From the NCBI GenBank assembly GCA_965248685.1, contig CBDFKC010000002.1, forward strand, positions 744,001-808,000: 64,000 nucleotides of DNA, read 5' to 3'. How positions within the stretch are numbered: position 1 is the first letter of the stretch; each line of letters starts with the position of its first letter. Under the pieces are notes generated by a model. It was not told the DNA's origin, ran no database searches, and worked only from the letters and a program-made list of their open reading frames with translations. Origin of the DNA: VYFG01 sp965248685. GTDB lineage: Bacteria > Pseudomonadota > Gammaproteobacteria > Arenicellales > Poriferihabitantaceae. Positions 23,865-33,518 of this stretch are shown piece after piece. Position numbers and translations under genes: made by a program.

Positions 23865-24154
23865 TGTAGCTCCAGTATTCAGGGCAGCCATACTACTGGC
23901 CGCGTTTAATTATTGACAAAGGCAGTTCTGGAATGGACTGCTTTTTGCCCGTTTTTGAGTTTCGACGGGAATCAAACTCAACTAAATCAATCCGATTCCC
24001 TGCAAACTCGATTCACTATGATAGTGAATTTTGGCCCCCGCCAGTCACAGCGCAGATGCCTAAAAATAATGATGTCTTTGTTATTTACCTTGCGAACTTT
24101 CGGTTACCCAAAACTGGAAAACCAATATGCTTCCAATTTAAAACAACAAATTCT
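23865..24154. other. infC-rpmI intergenic leader
   Basis: 290 bp without a gene. It contains the stem-loop GCAGT-N10-ACTGC at 23922-23941, about 60 bp upstream of rpmI, and A/T-rich single-stranded stretches. In enterics the corresponding region is folded and bound by L20; here only position and one clear hairpin support that. Confidence 0.3.
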
Positions 24155-24673
24155 CTAATTTCGTCGTGGTCCCATGACCATGACCATCTGGCGTCCTTCC
24201 ATAGTCGCCGATTGTTCTACCGACGCTATCTCAGACAAGTCCAGTTCTACCTTTTTCAACATTTCAAGGCCCAGTTCTTTATGCGCCATTTCTCTGCCAC
24301 GAAACCGCATGGTTACCTTGGCCTTGTTACCTTTTTCGAGGAAGTCTCGCAGTTTCCTCAGCTTGATATCGTAGTCTCCAATATCGGTCCCGGGGCGAAA
24401 CTTAATCTCTTTAACCGTAATCTGCTTTTGCTTCTTTTTGTCTTCATGTTTTTGCTTACTTTCGTTATACAAAAACTTACCGTAGTCCATAATCTTGCAG
24501 ACCGGCGGATCGGCATTTGGTGATATTTCCACCAAGTCCAGTCCAGCGTCTTCAGCAGCCTCGATTGCTTCTTTTAGTGAGATGATGCCAACTTGCCCTC
24601 CCTCACTATCAATTACGCGTAATGGATCGTTACGAATTTGATCATTAATGCGCTGTTGTTTTTCTTTAGCTAT
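24155..24673 (-). CDS. infC: Translation initiation factor IF-3
   Basis: A 172-residue factor that keeps 30S subunits free and checks the start codon. The N-domain reads GIISLKEAIEAAEDAGLDLVEI, SPNADPPVCKIMDYGKFLYN; the linker is KQKHEDKKKQKQ; the C-domain is EIKFRPGTDIGDYDIKLRKL. I chose the ATA codon at 24671-24673 as start: GAGGAA lies 7-8 nt upstream, and infC genes commonly use a rare AUU-type codon so that IF-3 represses itself. The TTG at 24688 would itself overlap that ribosome site. thrS ends 66 bp upstream. Confidence 0.93.
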   Translation of the reverse strand: MAKEKQQRINDQIRNDPLRVIDSEGGQVGIISLKEAIEAAEDAGLDLVEISPNADPPVCKIMDYGKFLYNESKQKHEDKKKQKQITVKEIKFRPGTDIGDYDIKLRKLRDFLEKGNKAKVTMRFRGREMAHKELGLEMLKKVELDLSEIASVEQSATMEGRQMVMVMGPRRN

Positions 24674-24754
24674 AGTCGAATTCCTCAAAAAGTTATATTC
24701 AAACCTGGTTTTACCTCTATCAACACTGCTCGATAACTAAATCGACTGTATCGA

Positions 24755-26656
24755 CTAGATTAATTGTTTGGAAAGTAAACCAGCAAATGCGTCAACGGTC
24801 ATAGCGCCAAGGTCATCGCCATTACGTGCACGAACGGAAACTGTATTGGTTTCTACTTCACGGTCCCCGGCTACCAGCAAGTAAGGAATCCGCTGCAGTG
24901 TGTGCTCGCGGATTTTAAAACCGATCTTCTCGTTTCTCAAGTCACAATCGACCCTGAATCCCTGTTTTTTCAAGGTTTTTTGGACTTTATCGGCATATTC
25001 ACCCTGTTTCTCAGAAATATTTATCACAACTGCCTGCACAGGCGCCAACCAGGCAGGAAATCGTCCCTCGTAATGTTCGACCAGAATTCCAATAAAACGC
25101 TCGAATGAGCCAAGAATTGCCCGGTGCAGCATGACAGGAACTTTGCGCGACCCGTCTTCTGTTACGTATTGCGCATCGAGTCGGCCAGGCATTGAAAAGT
25201 CCACTTGGGCGGTTCCGCATTGCCACACCCGGCCAATACTGTCACGTAGCGAAAATTCAATTTTAGGGCCGTAAAAAGCCCCTTCTCCAGGTAATTCTTT
25301 CCAAGGCAATCCTTTGGCGTCCAATGCCATTGCCAGAGCTGCTTCGGCTTTGTCCCAATCTGCATCGGCCCCAACCCGGTTTTCAGGCCTAGTTGATAGT
25401 CGATAGATAATATCTTCAAATCCCAATGCATGGTAAACCGAATGCAGAAAATCGATAAATTCTGCTACTTCGCTTTGAATCTGGTCTTCAGTACAGAAAA
25501 CATGTCCGTCATCCTGAACAAATCCACGTACCCGCATCAGGCCGTGTAGTGCACCGGATAGTTCATTTCGATGGCAGGAACCAAATTCTGCCAGGCGCAA
25601 CGGTAAGTCCCGATAACTCTTCAGACCCTGGTTAAAAATTTGGACGTGACAGGGACAATTCATCGGCTTTAGAGCAAAGTCCCGGCCTTCAGATTCCACG
25701 GAAAACATATCGTCACCAAACTTATCGGCATGCCCCGAACGTTTCCACAATGAATAGTCTACAACCTGGGGCGTTTTTACTTCTTTATACTCTCGAAGTT
25801 GTTGCTCCCGGCGCATGTATTGCTCCAATACCTGATAAAGCGCCCAGCCTTTATCGTGCCAAAAAACCATTCCTGGTGCCTCTTCCTGCATATGGAACAG
25901 GTTCAGTTGCTTGCCAATTTTTCGGTGATCGCGCTTTTCAGCTTCAGCCAGCTGGGATAAGTAAGACTTCAACTGCTTTTTATCTGGCCATGCTGTGCCA
26001 TAGATACGTTGCAGCATCTTATTATTTGAGTCACCACGCCAATAAGCACCGGACACCCGCATCAGCTTAAAGTGATGACAAAAACCCATGGCTGGAACGT
26101 GGGGACCCCGGCACATGTCAATATATTCTTCATGGTGATATAAACCAGGCCTACCTTCTCTGGCTATATCACGCTCAAGAATTTCCTGTTTATAGGGCTC
26201 GTCACGTTGCCCGAAGACATCAAATGCCTGTTGCCAGGTCACCTCTTCCTTAACTACTGGATAATTGGTCGCGACCAATTCCTGCATTCTCTGTTCAAGC
26301 CGCAACAAATCCTCATCGGTAATCCGGTGCTCTATGTCAATATCGTAGTAAAAGCCATTATCAATGACTGGGCCGATCGCCATTTTACTTTCGGGCCAAA
26401 TCTGTTTGATGGCATGGCCGAGAAGATGCGCACACGAATGACGGATTATTTCCAGCCCCTCTGGGTCTTTGCTGGTCAGAATAACGATACTGGCATCGTC
26501 ACTAATAGAATCGGAGGCGTCAACCAACAGGTCATTTACTTTTCCCGCAATGGCTGCCTTAGCCAGTCCTGGGCCAATATCCCCGGCAATTTCGGCGATA
26601 CTTGTTGGATTGTTATATTGCCTGACAGAACCGTCAGGGAGGGTGATTTGAGGCAT
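24755..26656 (-). CDS. thrS: Threonyl-tRNA synthetase
   Basis: A 633-residue class II synthetase. In order: TGS domain (MPQITLPDGSVRQYN), editing domain with the HxxxH of HSCAHLLGHA, a second site with MCRGPHVP, catalytic motifs with FGSCHRNELSGALHGLMRVRGF (motif 2), the zinc ligand in NCPCHVQIF, MLHRAILGSFERF (motif 3) and the anticodon-binding end. The length is normal. The 195-bp leader has a GCGCTC/GAGCGC hairpin at 26675-26695, which may be related to self-regulation as in enterics; that is inference. Confidence 0.97.
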   Translation of the reverse strand: MPQITLPDGSVRQYNNPTSIAEIAGDIGPGLAKAAIAGKVNDLLVDASDSISDDASIVILTSKDPEGLEIIRHSCAHLLGHAIKQIWPESKMAIGPVIDNGFYYDIDIEHRITDEDLLRLEQRMQELVATNYPVVKEEVTWQQAFDVFGQRDEPYKQEILERDIAREGRPGLYHHEEYIDMCRGPHVPAMGFCHHFKLMRVSGAYWRGDSNNKMLQRIYGTAWPDKKQLKSYLSQLAEAEKRDHRKIGKQLNLFHMQEEAPGMVFWHDKGWALYQVLEQYMRREQQLREYKEVKTPQVVDYSLWKRSGHADKFGDDMFSVESEGRDFALKPMNCPCHVQIFNQGLKSYRDLPLRLAEFGSCHRNELSGALHGLMRVRGFVQDDGHVFCTEDQIQSEVAEFIDFLHSVYHALGFEDIIYRLSTRPENRVGADADWDKAEAALAMALDAKGLPWKELPGEGAFYGPKIEFSLRDSIGRVWQCGTAQVDFSMPGRLDAQYVTEDGSRKVPVMLHRAILGSFERFIGILVEHYEGRFPAWLAPVQAVVINISEKQGEYADKVQKTLKKQGFRVDCDLRNEKIGFKIREHTLQRIPYLLVAGDREVETNTVSVRARNGDDLGAMTVDAFAGLLSKQLI

Positions 26657-26851
26657 TTTGTTACCGTTTCAGTGGCGCTCACTACCGAAGAGCGCTTGTT
26701 TCCGTTTATATCAACTGGTCCAAACCGGGGTTTGAGCGATACACCAAAGCGACTAAAAAAGCCAACAGTATTGATTGCCCCAGACGGCCCGACTACCAAT
26801 CGATAGCGTCCAGGTAACCCACCAAGCCCTGTAAGGCCCGGCAAAAAAAAC

Positions 26852-26928
26852 TGGTAGGCGCGATTGGATTCGAACCAACGACCCCCACCATGTCAAGGTG
26901 GTGCTCTAACCAACTGAGCTACGCGCCT
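26852..26928 (-). tRNA. tRNA-Val (anticodon GAC)
   Basis: On the minus strand AGGCGCG pairs with CGCGCCT. The D arm is GCTCAGTTGGTTAGAGC, the anticodon stem is CCACC/GGTGG around TTGACAT (anticodon GAC), and the T arm is GTTGG-TTCGAAT-CCAAT; CCA is encoded. It lies upstream of thrS in the same direction. Confidence 0.97.
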
Positions 26929-27982
26929 GTCGCGAGCGCCGGAGTTTACACAGAGGTTAAATTTAATACAATTCCCGGAGAGGAGAGTAATCGACCAAAC
27001 GGTACAAAATACTGAAGTGATAGTCACCTCCTGCTTTGGCTAGACAGATGCTCAAATAGCTTGTTGACGTGCAGGGCCATCTATATTCTTTTATTGTATT
27101 CCCCAGATTGAGTTGATATATTCAGGCAGTCGTCGGCTAGTGAAGCCATGGCGCTCCAAGACAAAAAACAACGGAGTGTGCCCATCAAAGGTGATTGGGA
27201 CGACAAGAAAAGATTGATCCTGGCATTGATGATCTGGCTAAGGTAAACCCTTACTCAAAGATTCAGTGATCAGAAAACGGGCGGAGAATGCCCGGGGCTT
27301 AATAGCCAAAGGTACAGGGCACTATTAGCAGGCGGATATTTTAGCCGGAAATTTGGGCGATATCTGACCAAAAATACAAACTTACTGAAAAATCAGAACA
27401 AAGTTTGGTGTCTCGACAGAATAATTTGATTTCGAGTTGGCGCAAACCAGATAGGTTGACGCCAGCGGCACGGTTAGACGGGCTATATCGTTTTGGCCAA
27501 ATTGTCGTAACAGCCTGATGGTTGTAACACTAAAATTGGCTACATTTTATTGCGATAACGGGCTTCAGCTGATAAACACCAGCTGATTTCCCCAGCCAAG
27601 GATCTGGACCTGCCTATGGATAGTGACAGAGCGAACAGGAAGTCGAATCGATTCTCCGATTTTTGCGGAGATTCTTGATCGTTTCTGTCACGGGTCAATT
27701 GTTGACCCGAATATGCCCGCAGTGGGTAAAACAGCGGGTGCCAGCTAGGCTGGCTATAGATCGAAGTTAAGTGTTGTATGGCGCGTATAGCGTGCCCTGT
27801 CCAGTAACCTGATTGTGGGACTGCCGATAAACAATGGCAGTTTTCGTCAGCGTACCTTTAGTATCGAACCCCAAAACGTTCTCCGGTAATTACATACCAG
27901 TAGTCTGGTATGGATAATATGCTTTAGATATATTGATTAACTTATTGTTTTTTATATATTTAATATTTTTTGTAACTTAAAA
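26929..27982 (+). other. Gene-free stretch with the structured rne leader
   Basis: 1,054 bp with no gene I can support; a 32-codon frame from ATG 27149 is the longest reasonable one and matches nothing known to me. The right third is packed with perfect or near-perfect stem-loops on the rne side: GTGACAGA/TCTGTCAC (27623-27691), CGGGTCAA/TTGACCCG (27691-27709), CCCGC/GCGGG (27716-27738), GCCAGC/GCTGGC (27740-27754), ACTGCC/GGCAGT followed by TTTT (27820-27845) and ATACCAG/CTGGTAT (27894-27911). The long structured leader of rne is known in enterics to mediate self-cleavage control; I infer a similar role. The left 600 bp show nothing definite. Confidence 0.5.
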
Positions 27983-30973
27983 ATGAAAAGAATGCTATTT
28001 AATGCAACCCACCCTGAAGAACTTCGGGTTGCTATCGTGGATGGACAGAAATTATTGGATCTGGACATCGAATCCGCCGTAAGAGGTGAAAAGAAAGGTA
28101 ATGTATACAAGGCAGTGGTTACCAAGGTCGAGCCCAGTCTTGAGGCTGCTTTTGTTGATTATGGAGCGGAAAAACATGGGTTTTTACCACTCAAGGAAAT
28201 TTATCGAGCTTACTTTCGGAATTACGACTCCAAGACGCCGATAAACAACGTAAAAATTGATGCTGTTATAAAGGAAGGACAAGAAATGATTGTCCAGGTA
28301 GACAAGGATGAAAGAGGTACCAAGGGTGCAGCCCTTACCACCTTCATTAGTCTCGCTGGCCGGTTCCTGGTATTAATGCCAAATAACCCTAAAGGCGGCG
28401 GAATTTCGCGCCGCATTTCCGGTGACGATCGGGCCGAATTACGGGATGCTATCGAAACTCTGGAGGTACAGTCGGAGCATGCATTGATCGCTCGGACCGC
28501 CGGTATCGGCAGAAGCTCGGAAGAACTTCAATGGGACCTGGATTTTCTTAACAAACTCTGGACCTCTATCGAAGACGCCGCGAAAGAACGCAAAGCGCCA
28601 TTTCTCATCTATCAGGAAAGCAACCTGATTGTTCGCACAATTCGTGATCACTTGAGTGGTGATATTACCGAAATCATTATAGATGATGATGAGATTTATG
28701 AGCGCGCCCAGCGCTTTATGAACCAGGTGATGCCGCATAATTTGGCCCGGTTAAAATTATACAAGGACACTATTCCGTTATTTTCCCGCTATCAAATTGA
28801 GAATCAGATCGAATCGGCATTTACCCGGGACGTGAGTCTGCCTTCGGGTGGATCGATTGTTATTGATCACACTGAAGCGCTGATTTCAATTGACGTGAAC
28901 TCTGCCCGGGCAACCAAAGGGAGTGATATCGAGGATACTGCCCTGCAAACTAATCTCGAGGCCGTTGATGAAGTCGCAAGGCAGCTACGAATTCGGGATA
29001 TTGGTGGACTGGTAGTTATCGACTTAATTGATATGACGGTTGGTAAAAACCAGCGATCCGTGGAAAATCAATTAAAAGAAGCCCTGCGTCCTGACCGCGC
29101 ACGGGTTCAGGTAGGAAAAATTTCCAAATTCGGCCTGCTCGAAATGTCGCGTCAACGTCTACGTTCGTCGATTACTGATTCGAATTACCGAATCTGCCCT
29201 CGTTGTGACGGTACTGGGACGATTCGCAGCGTTGTATCTTCGTCGCTTAACCTGCTGCGTTTGATTGAAGATGAGGCGCTTAAGGAAAATACTGAGGCGA
29301 TTCAGGTGGCGTTGCCCCTGGATATGGCAACCTACTTATTGAACGAAAAGCGCCATGAACTTAATCAACTGGAAGCGAGGCTCGCCTCCAGAGTCATCAT
29401 CATTCCGGATCACAATTTATCCAGTCCCCATTTTGAATTACGCCGGTTACGCACCGAAGAGCTGGATGAACTTGGTAGCACACCAAGCTATATGCAGAAA
29501 ATCGACATTGAAAATCGTGAAGCCGATTTGGCAGACAGCCTCAAGAGCGAGAAACCCGCAAAAGCCAGTATAGAGATTGATCAAATTTCCCATGCACCGC
29601 CGCCGGTAACAGCAAATACTGAGAAAGTTGCGGATATAAACCAACTGAATGTTCCGAGTGACGGTAATACGCCATCTGATAAGAGTGAAACGGAAGAAAC
29701 CCCTGGATTCTTCAAAAAAATAACTCGTGCCCTGTTCGGAACCTCAACCACTATGCCAAACGCAGAGGCAGACTCGGCCAATAATCAGCGAGAAAAAGAA
29801 CAAAACGAGGGACGACCTACTGATCAGGGGAATAACCGGCGTGGAAATCAACGCAACCGTGGTAACCGGGGGGGCACTGGACGTAACAGAAACGCAGGTT
29901 CAGAATCTAATCAGGGTCGATCTCGCCGATCAGGCGACGATCAGGGTAATCGTCGACAAGGTGCGGGGAATTCGGGCCAACAGCCAAGAAACAATAACCA
30001 AAACCGAAACCAGAATAGAAACCAGAATAGAAACCAGGGACAAAATTCCAACCAACAACAAGGTCAAGGTCAAAATCAGAATCGGCGAAAAAATGCGAAT
30101 CCCGATGGCACCAATAACCGTAATTCAAACCGTGGAGGCAACCAGGGAAGGAATCAGAATTCGAATCGAAATGCCAATCAGGGGCGAAACCAGGGAAATG
30201 ATCAAAGTAACAGAGAACGTCGCTCAAATCAGGGCAATCGTTCAGACAACCAGTCCCAGGCCAATCAGTCACGAGGCAATCAAACTCAAGGCAATCAAAC
30301 TCAAGGCAACCAGACTCAAGGCAACCAAAACCAATTTAATGGTCAACCTGGTCAAAAGGGGCAGTCGGATTCCAATCGAAACGTTGATGGTAATCGGCGC
30401 CACGATCAAGGGTTTGGTTCTCAAGTGCAGGACCAGGGATCATCGAATCGTGGTGGTGAAGCAAGTTCAGGTAAGCAGTCACAGTTTCAATCGGCCGAAA
30501 ACAATCAAAATCAAGCTGCTGGCGAGCGACGATCACAAAATTCGGGTGCATCCCAACATACCAGTCAGCAGAATCAGGCGCAGTCAACGCCCTCTTCCGA
30601 ACAAGCAACTTCTGTCTCAAACGCCAGCCATCCAGTGAATCAATCCAGTTCGCAAAATCAGCGGAATCCTGGACGGCAATCGGATACACGATCTTCAGTC
30701 TCGACAGAGCAATTCGACAGAACGCCAAATAAATCGCCAGGCAACGGTGGAGATCAAAACTATCCACCATCACAATCGTCAGTCAGAGCGAGCCCCAAGG
30801 GAAACGACGGTGCCACAAATAAGATTAACGTCAACGATTCGAGCACCAAAAGGAATAACCCGTCGCCAACGACTCCTGGAAAAGCGGTTGAATCTCAGCA
30901 ACCCCCATCCCAGCCAAACCACAAACCTGCTCCGGCTGGTAGTGACGTTCCAGATGATATTAGTAATAGCTAA
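27983..30973 (+). CDS. rne: Ribonuclease E
   Basis: A 996-residue endoribonuclease and degradosome scaffold. The catalytic half has the S1 domain (KGNVYKAVVTKVEPSLEAAF), 5'-sensor and RNase H-like parts, the DNase I-like core with DVNSARATKG and VVIDLIDM, and the zinc link CPRC. Around residue 573-587 GFFKKITRALFG looks like the amphipathic membrane-binding helix. The rest, about 400 residues, is low complexity: RG-rich first, then N/Q/R repeats (RNQNRNQ, GNQTQGNQTQ), then S/Q-rich. This tail is much more N/Q-rich than that of E. coli RNase E. The stop overlaps rlmD (convergent) by 4 nt. Confidence 0.95.
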   Translation: MKRMLFNATHPEELRVAIVDGQKLLDLDIESAVRGEKKGNVYKAVVTKVEPSLEAAFVDYGAEKHGFLPLKEIYRAYFRNYDSKTPINNVKIDAVIKEGQEMIVQVDKDERGTKGAALTTFISLAGRFLVLMPNNPKGGGISRRISGDDRAELRDAIETLEVQSEHALIARTAGIGRSSEELQWDLDFLNKLWTSIEDAAKERKAPFLIYQESNLIVRTIRDHLSGDITEIIIDDDEIYERAQRFMNQVMPHNLARLKLYKDTIPLFSRYQIENQIESAFTRDVSLPSGGSIVIDHTEALISIDVNSARATKGSDIEDTALQTNLEAVDEVARQLRIRDIGGLVVIDLIDMTVGKNQRSVENQLKEALRPDRARVQVGKISKFGLLEMSRQRLRSSITDSNYRICPRCDGTGTIRSVVSSSLNLLRLIEDEALKENTEAIQVALPLDMATYLLNEKRHELNQLEARLASRVIIIPDHNLSSPHFELRRLRTEELDELGSTPSYMQKIDIENREADLADSLKSEKPAKASIEIDQISHAPPPVTANTEKVADINQLNVPSDGNTPSDKSETEETPGFFKKITRALFGTSTTMPNAEADSANNQREKEQNEGRPTDQGNNRRGNQRNRGNRGGTGRNRNAGSESNQGRSRRSGDDQGNRRQGAGNSGQQPRNNNQNRNQNRNQNRNQGQNSNQQQGQGQNQNRRKNANPDGTNNRNSNRGGNQGRNQNSNRNANQGRNQGNDQSNRERRSNQGNRSDNQSQANQSRGNQTQGNQTQGNQTQGNQNQFNGQPGQKGQSDSNRNVDGNRRHDQGFGSQVQDQGSSNRGGEASSGKQSQFQSAENNQNQAAGERRSQNSGASQHTSQQNQAQSTPSSEQATSVSNASHPVNQSSSQNQRNPGRQSDTRSSVSTEQFDRTPNKSPGNGGDQNYPPSQSSVRASPKGNDGATNKINVNDSSTKRNNPSPTTPGKAVESQQPPSQPNHKPAPAGSDVPDDISNS

Positions 30974-32280
30974 CTTGGTGGCCTAACAAAAACAGCCATA
31001 GACTCGATATGTGCTGTATGGGGAAACATATCGATAGCACCAGCACACGAAAGTTGATAGCCGTGCTGGTGGACTAGTATTTCTGCATCCCTGGCAAGAG
31101 TTGACGGATTGCAGGACACATAAACTATCTTTTCGGGGTAGAGCAGTGGAATCAGGTGAATGACCACATCGAGAGCCCCGGATCGAGGTGGATCCAGTAA
31201 TATCTTATTCGCATCTGTGCCAGCAAGTTCTGCCACCGTCTCTCCATGCAGGTTCATTGTTTCGAATTTTACATCGAGCAAATGATTGAGAACGGCGTTT
31301 GCCTTTGCCTTGGCAACCAATGTCTGTTCCCCTTCAATTCCGACAACCTGGGCTCCCGATCGCGCAATCGGCAGCGAAAAATTGCCCAACCCACAAAATA
31401 GGTCCAGCACAATATCTCCAGATTTCGGGGCAAGTAGTTTCAGTGCCTGTTTAATCATTAACTGGTTGACTCCGGCATTAACCTGAACAAAATCGGTTAC
31501 CGAAAACTCCAGTTTTAGATCATAATCGGGCAGCAAATAATACAAACTCTCTGGAATAAGGGGCCAAAGCGGAGATACCGTGTGTAAACCGCCGGATTGA
31601 AGAAACAGCTGTACACCATGAAACTGGGCAAACTCAGTTAATAGTTTGCGGTCGTCTTCAGTCAGAGGAGACAAATGCCTAAGAATCAGGGCGACTGCAT
31701 TGTCAGCAGCCGCAATTTCCAGTTGGGGAATCTGGTTATAACAGCTTAGCTGGGCTATTAATGTATGAAACGGACCCAGCAAATCTGAGAGGCGCGAATC
31801 GAGAGTTTTACAGTACTTCAGTGAAGTGAGAAAACTGCTGCCCTGCTCCCTGAAGCCTACTAATATACCCCCTTTCTTTTCTACAAATTTACACCCGGGA
31901 CGCGCTTTACGCCGATAACTCCAGTGTCCCGCTGAAATTACCGGTAATTGCTGCTCAGGAGAGACCTTGCCAATTCTCCCTAGATTCTCGATCAGAATAT
32001 TACGCTTGTAATCAATTTGTTTATCAGGGGACAAGTGCTGGAGAGTGCACCCACCACAAATGCCAAAATACTCGCACTCAGGGTCAACTCGATCTGGTGA
32101 TCGCGACTGTATAGAAATCAATTGTCCGCTAAATTTGCCCTTTCGTTTTTTTTGTGGAATAAATTCAATGGTTTCCCCAGGAAGCGCGCCTGGAACAAAG
32201 TAAACTTTCTGGTCGATTTTGATAACGCCATGTCCGTCATGAGAAAGATCAACCACGTCAGCAACTGCAGTATTTTTCAA
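30970..32280 (-). CDS. rlmD: 23S rRNA (uracil-1939-C5) methyltransferase
   Basis: A 436-residue SAM-dependent RNA methyltransferase. An N-terminal TRAM domain (VDLSHDGHGVIKIDQKVYFVPG) precedes the [4Fe-4S] cysteines CEYFGICGGC. The Rossmann part has DLFCGLGNFSLPIA (SAM loop), LDPPRSGA and VYVSCNPSTLARD with the catalytic cysteine. The start is a TTG at 32280 without a strong ribosome site. It is convergent with rne and divergent from the TPR gene. Confidence 0.94.
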   Translation of the reverse strand: MKNTAVADVVDLSHDGHGVIKIDQKVYFVPGALPGETIEFIPQKKRKGKFSGQLISIQSRSPDRVDPECEYFGICGGCTLQHLSPDKQIDYKRNILIENLGRIGKVSPEQQLPVISAGHWSYRRKARPGCKFVEKKGGILVGFREQGSSFLTSLKYCKTLDSRLSDLLGPFHTLIAQLSCYNQIPQLEIAAADNAVALILRHLSPLTEDDRKLLTEFAQFHGVQLFLQSGGLHTVSPLWPLIPESLYYLLPDYDLKLEFSVTDFVQVNAGVNQLMIKQALKLLAPKSGDIVLDLFCGLGNFSLPIARSGAQVVGIEGEQTLVAKAKANAVLNHLLDVKFETMNLHGETVAELAGTDANKILLDPPRSGALDVVIHLIPLLYPEKIVYVSCNPSTLARDAEILVHQHGYQLSCAGAIDMFPHTAHIESMAVFVRPPS

Positions 32281-32448
32281 GGTTTGAGTCAGAAATTTTT
32301 AGGGGTACAGATGGGAATTCTGTAGCAAGGCCGCGAGTATATATCGATCCCCGGTCTCAACTGAAATTTGTTTTGTGGTTTAAGGCTGCGGACTTCCATT
32401 GATAACAACTATATAATTGGCGATCGGTAATTTCGACGGATATTGATT

Positions 32449-33417
32449 GTGACAAAAAGAATTCTTCTGATAATTTCAGCTGTACTCCTGTTGCCCGGAC
32501 TATGTTATGCCACTACCCCTGAAATCGTGAATGGATTGCTGGCAGCGCAAGACTACGAAAATGCACTGGTACAGGCTGATGAAGGGTTACAGGCTGATCC
32601 CGATAACCAGCAGTTAATGCTACAGCGGGGTTTTATCCTGATTAAGACTAGAAATCTCGAAGAGGCTGAAAAACATTATGTCGGGTTAATTGCCCTGATA
32701 CCCGACAATCCCGAGCCAATGAATAATCTGGGTGTGATCTATATGCTCCAGCAGGACTATGGAAAGGCGGTAGCCCAGTTAAACTCAACTATTCAGCGGT
32801 TTCCAGGTTTCACTCGCGCCTACGAGAATTTGGGAGACACCTACATTCAAATCGCAACGGCGAACTATGCCATAGGCCGAGATCGAAGCCCCAAAGATAA
32901 AATGCTGATTTCGAAAACGGATCTGGGCCAGCGCTTTTATCAACTGGCACAGCAAAATGTCGAGTCTTCGGTTGAACAATTTGCGCTAAATAATCGAGAG
33001 GCAACAGAAACGGAAAATGTTTCAGCCGAAGAAATTCGGGAAACTGAACAGGTCGTGGATAGTCCCGTTGTAAAGGACCGAAATATTGAGCAGGAAATTG
33101 CCAGCTTTCTAAGATCCTGGGTAAATGGCTGGTCGAGTCGGAAAGTAGAAAACTATTTTTCTCACTATGGAAAAGACTTTAAGCCGTCTGGCAATTTATC
33201 CCTTAGAGCCTGGATGGACCGCAAGACCCAAATAATAGGTGCCGCAGAATTCATTAAAATACGAATTGAAGGAATAAAAATCGTCCGTCAGGAGCCTGAG
33301 CTGATAACACTTGAGTTCTCACAACATTACGAATCAAATACCTATAAGAATCAATCCCAGAAAAATCTTATCCTTAAACGATATGATTCGACTTGGTTAA
33401 TAGTTGATGAAGTCTGA
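32449..33417 (+). CDS. Secreted TPR protein with a C-terminal SnoaL/DUF4440-like domain
   Basis: A 322-residue protein starting at GTG 32449, with GGA 8 nt upstream; TTG 32443 is an in-frame alternative. A signal peptide (about 1-22, LCYA cleavage) is followed by three to four TPR repeats (NPEPMNNLGVIYMLQQDYGKAV is one in part) and an acidic linker. The C-terminal domain, EIASFLRSWVNGWSSRKVENY to WLIVDEV, looks like the NTF2-like fold used for peptidoglycan-linked L,D-transpeptidases and DUF4440 proteins. The role is unknown; a periplasmic scaffold or partner of an envelope enzyme fits. A hairpin terminator follows. Confidence 0.6.
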   Translation: MTKRILLIISAVLLLPGLCYATTPEIVNGLLAAQDYENALVQADEGLQADPDNQQLMLQRGFILIKTRNLEEAEKHYVGLIALIPDNPEPMNNLGVIYMLQQDYGKAVAQLNSTIQRFPGFTRAYENLGDTYIQIATANYAIGRDRSPKDKMLISKTDLGQRFYQLAQQNVESSVEQFALNNREATETENVSAEEIRETEQVVDSPVVKDRNIEQEIASFLRSWVNGWSSRKVENYFSHYGKDFKPSGNLSLRAWMDRKTQIIGAAEFIKIRIEGIKIVRQEPELITLEFSQHYESNTYKNQSQKNLILKRYDSTWLIVDEV

Positions 33418-33424
33418 TTCCAAC

Positions 33425-33456
33425 TGCCCTTTGAGCCCATTCTGAGAGGGCAATTT
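33425..33456 (+). terminator. Likely terminator after the TPR gene
   Basis: TGCCCTTTGAG and CTGAGAGGGCA pair at 9 of 11 positions around a 6-nt loop and are followed by ATTT. It lies between the TPR gene and the glutamate dehydrogenase gene. Confidence 0.45.
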
Positions 33457-33518
33457 CCAGGACAGTTGCTCTTTAGATTCGACTAACTGAGATATTAATT
33501 GACTGAGATATTAAATAC

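Noticed and set aside
27149..27247. A 32-codon frame in the gap before rne
   Set aside because: No clear ribosome site, no recognisable motif and no supporting neighbour; too short to call.
29727..30638. A 303-codon open frame on the plus strand inside the rne tail
   Set aside because: It is the +1 frame of the N/Q-rich repeat region; low-complexity codons keep the frame open, and the RNase E frame continues through it without a break.
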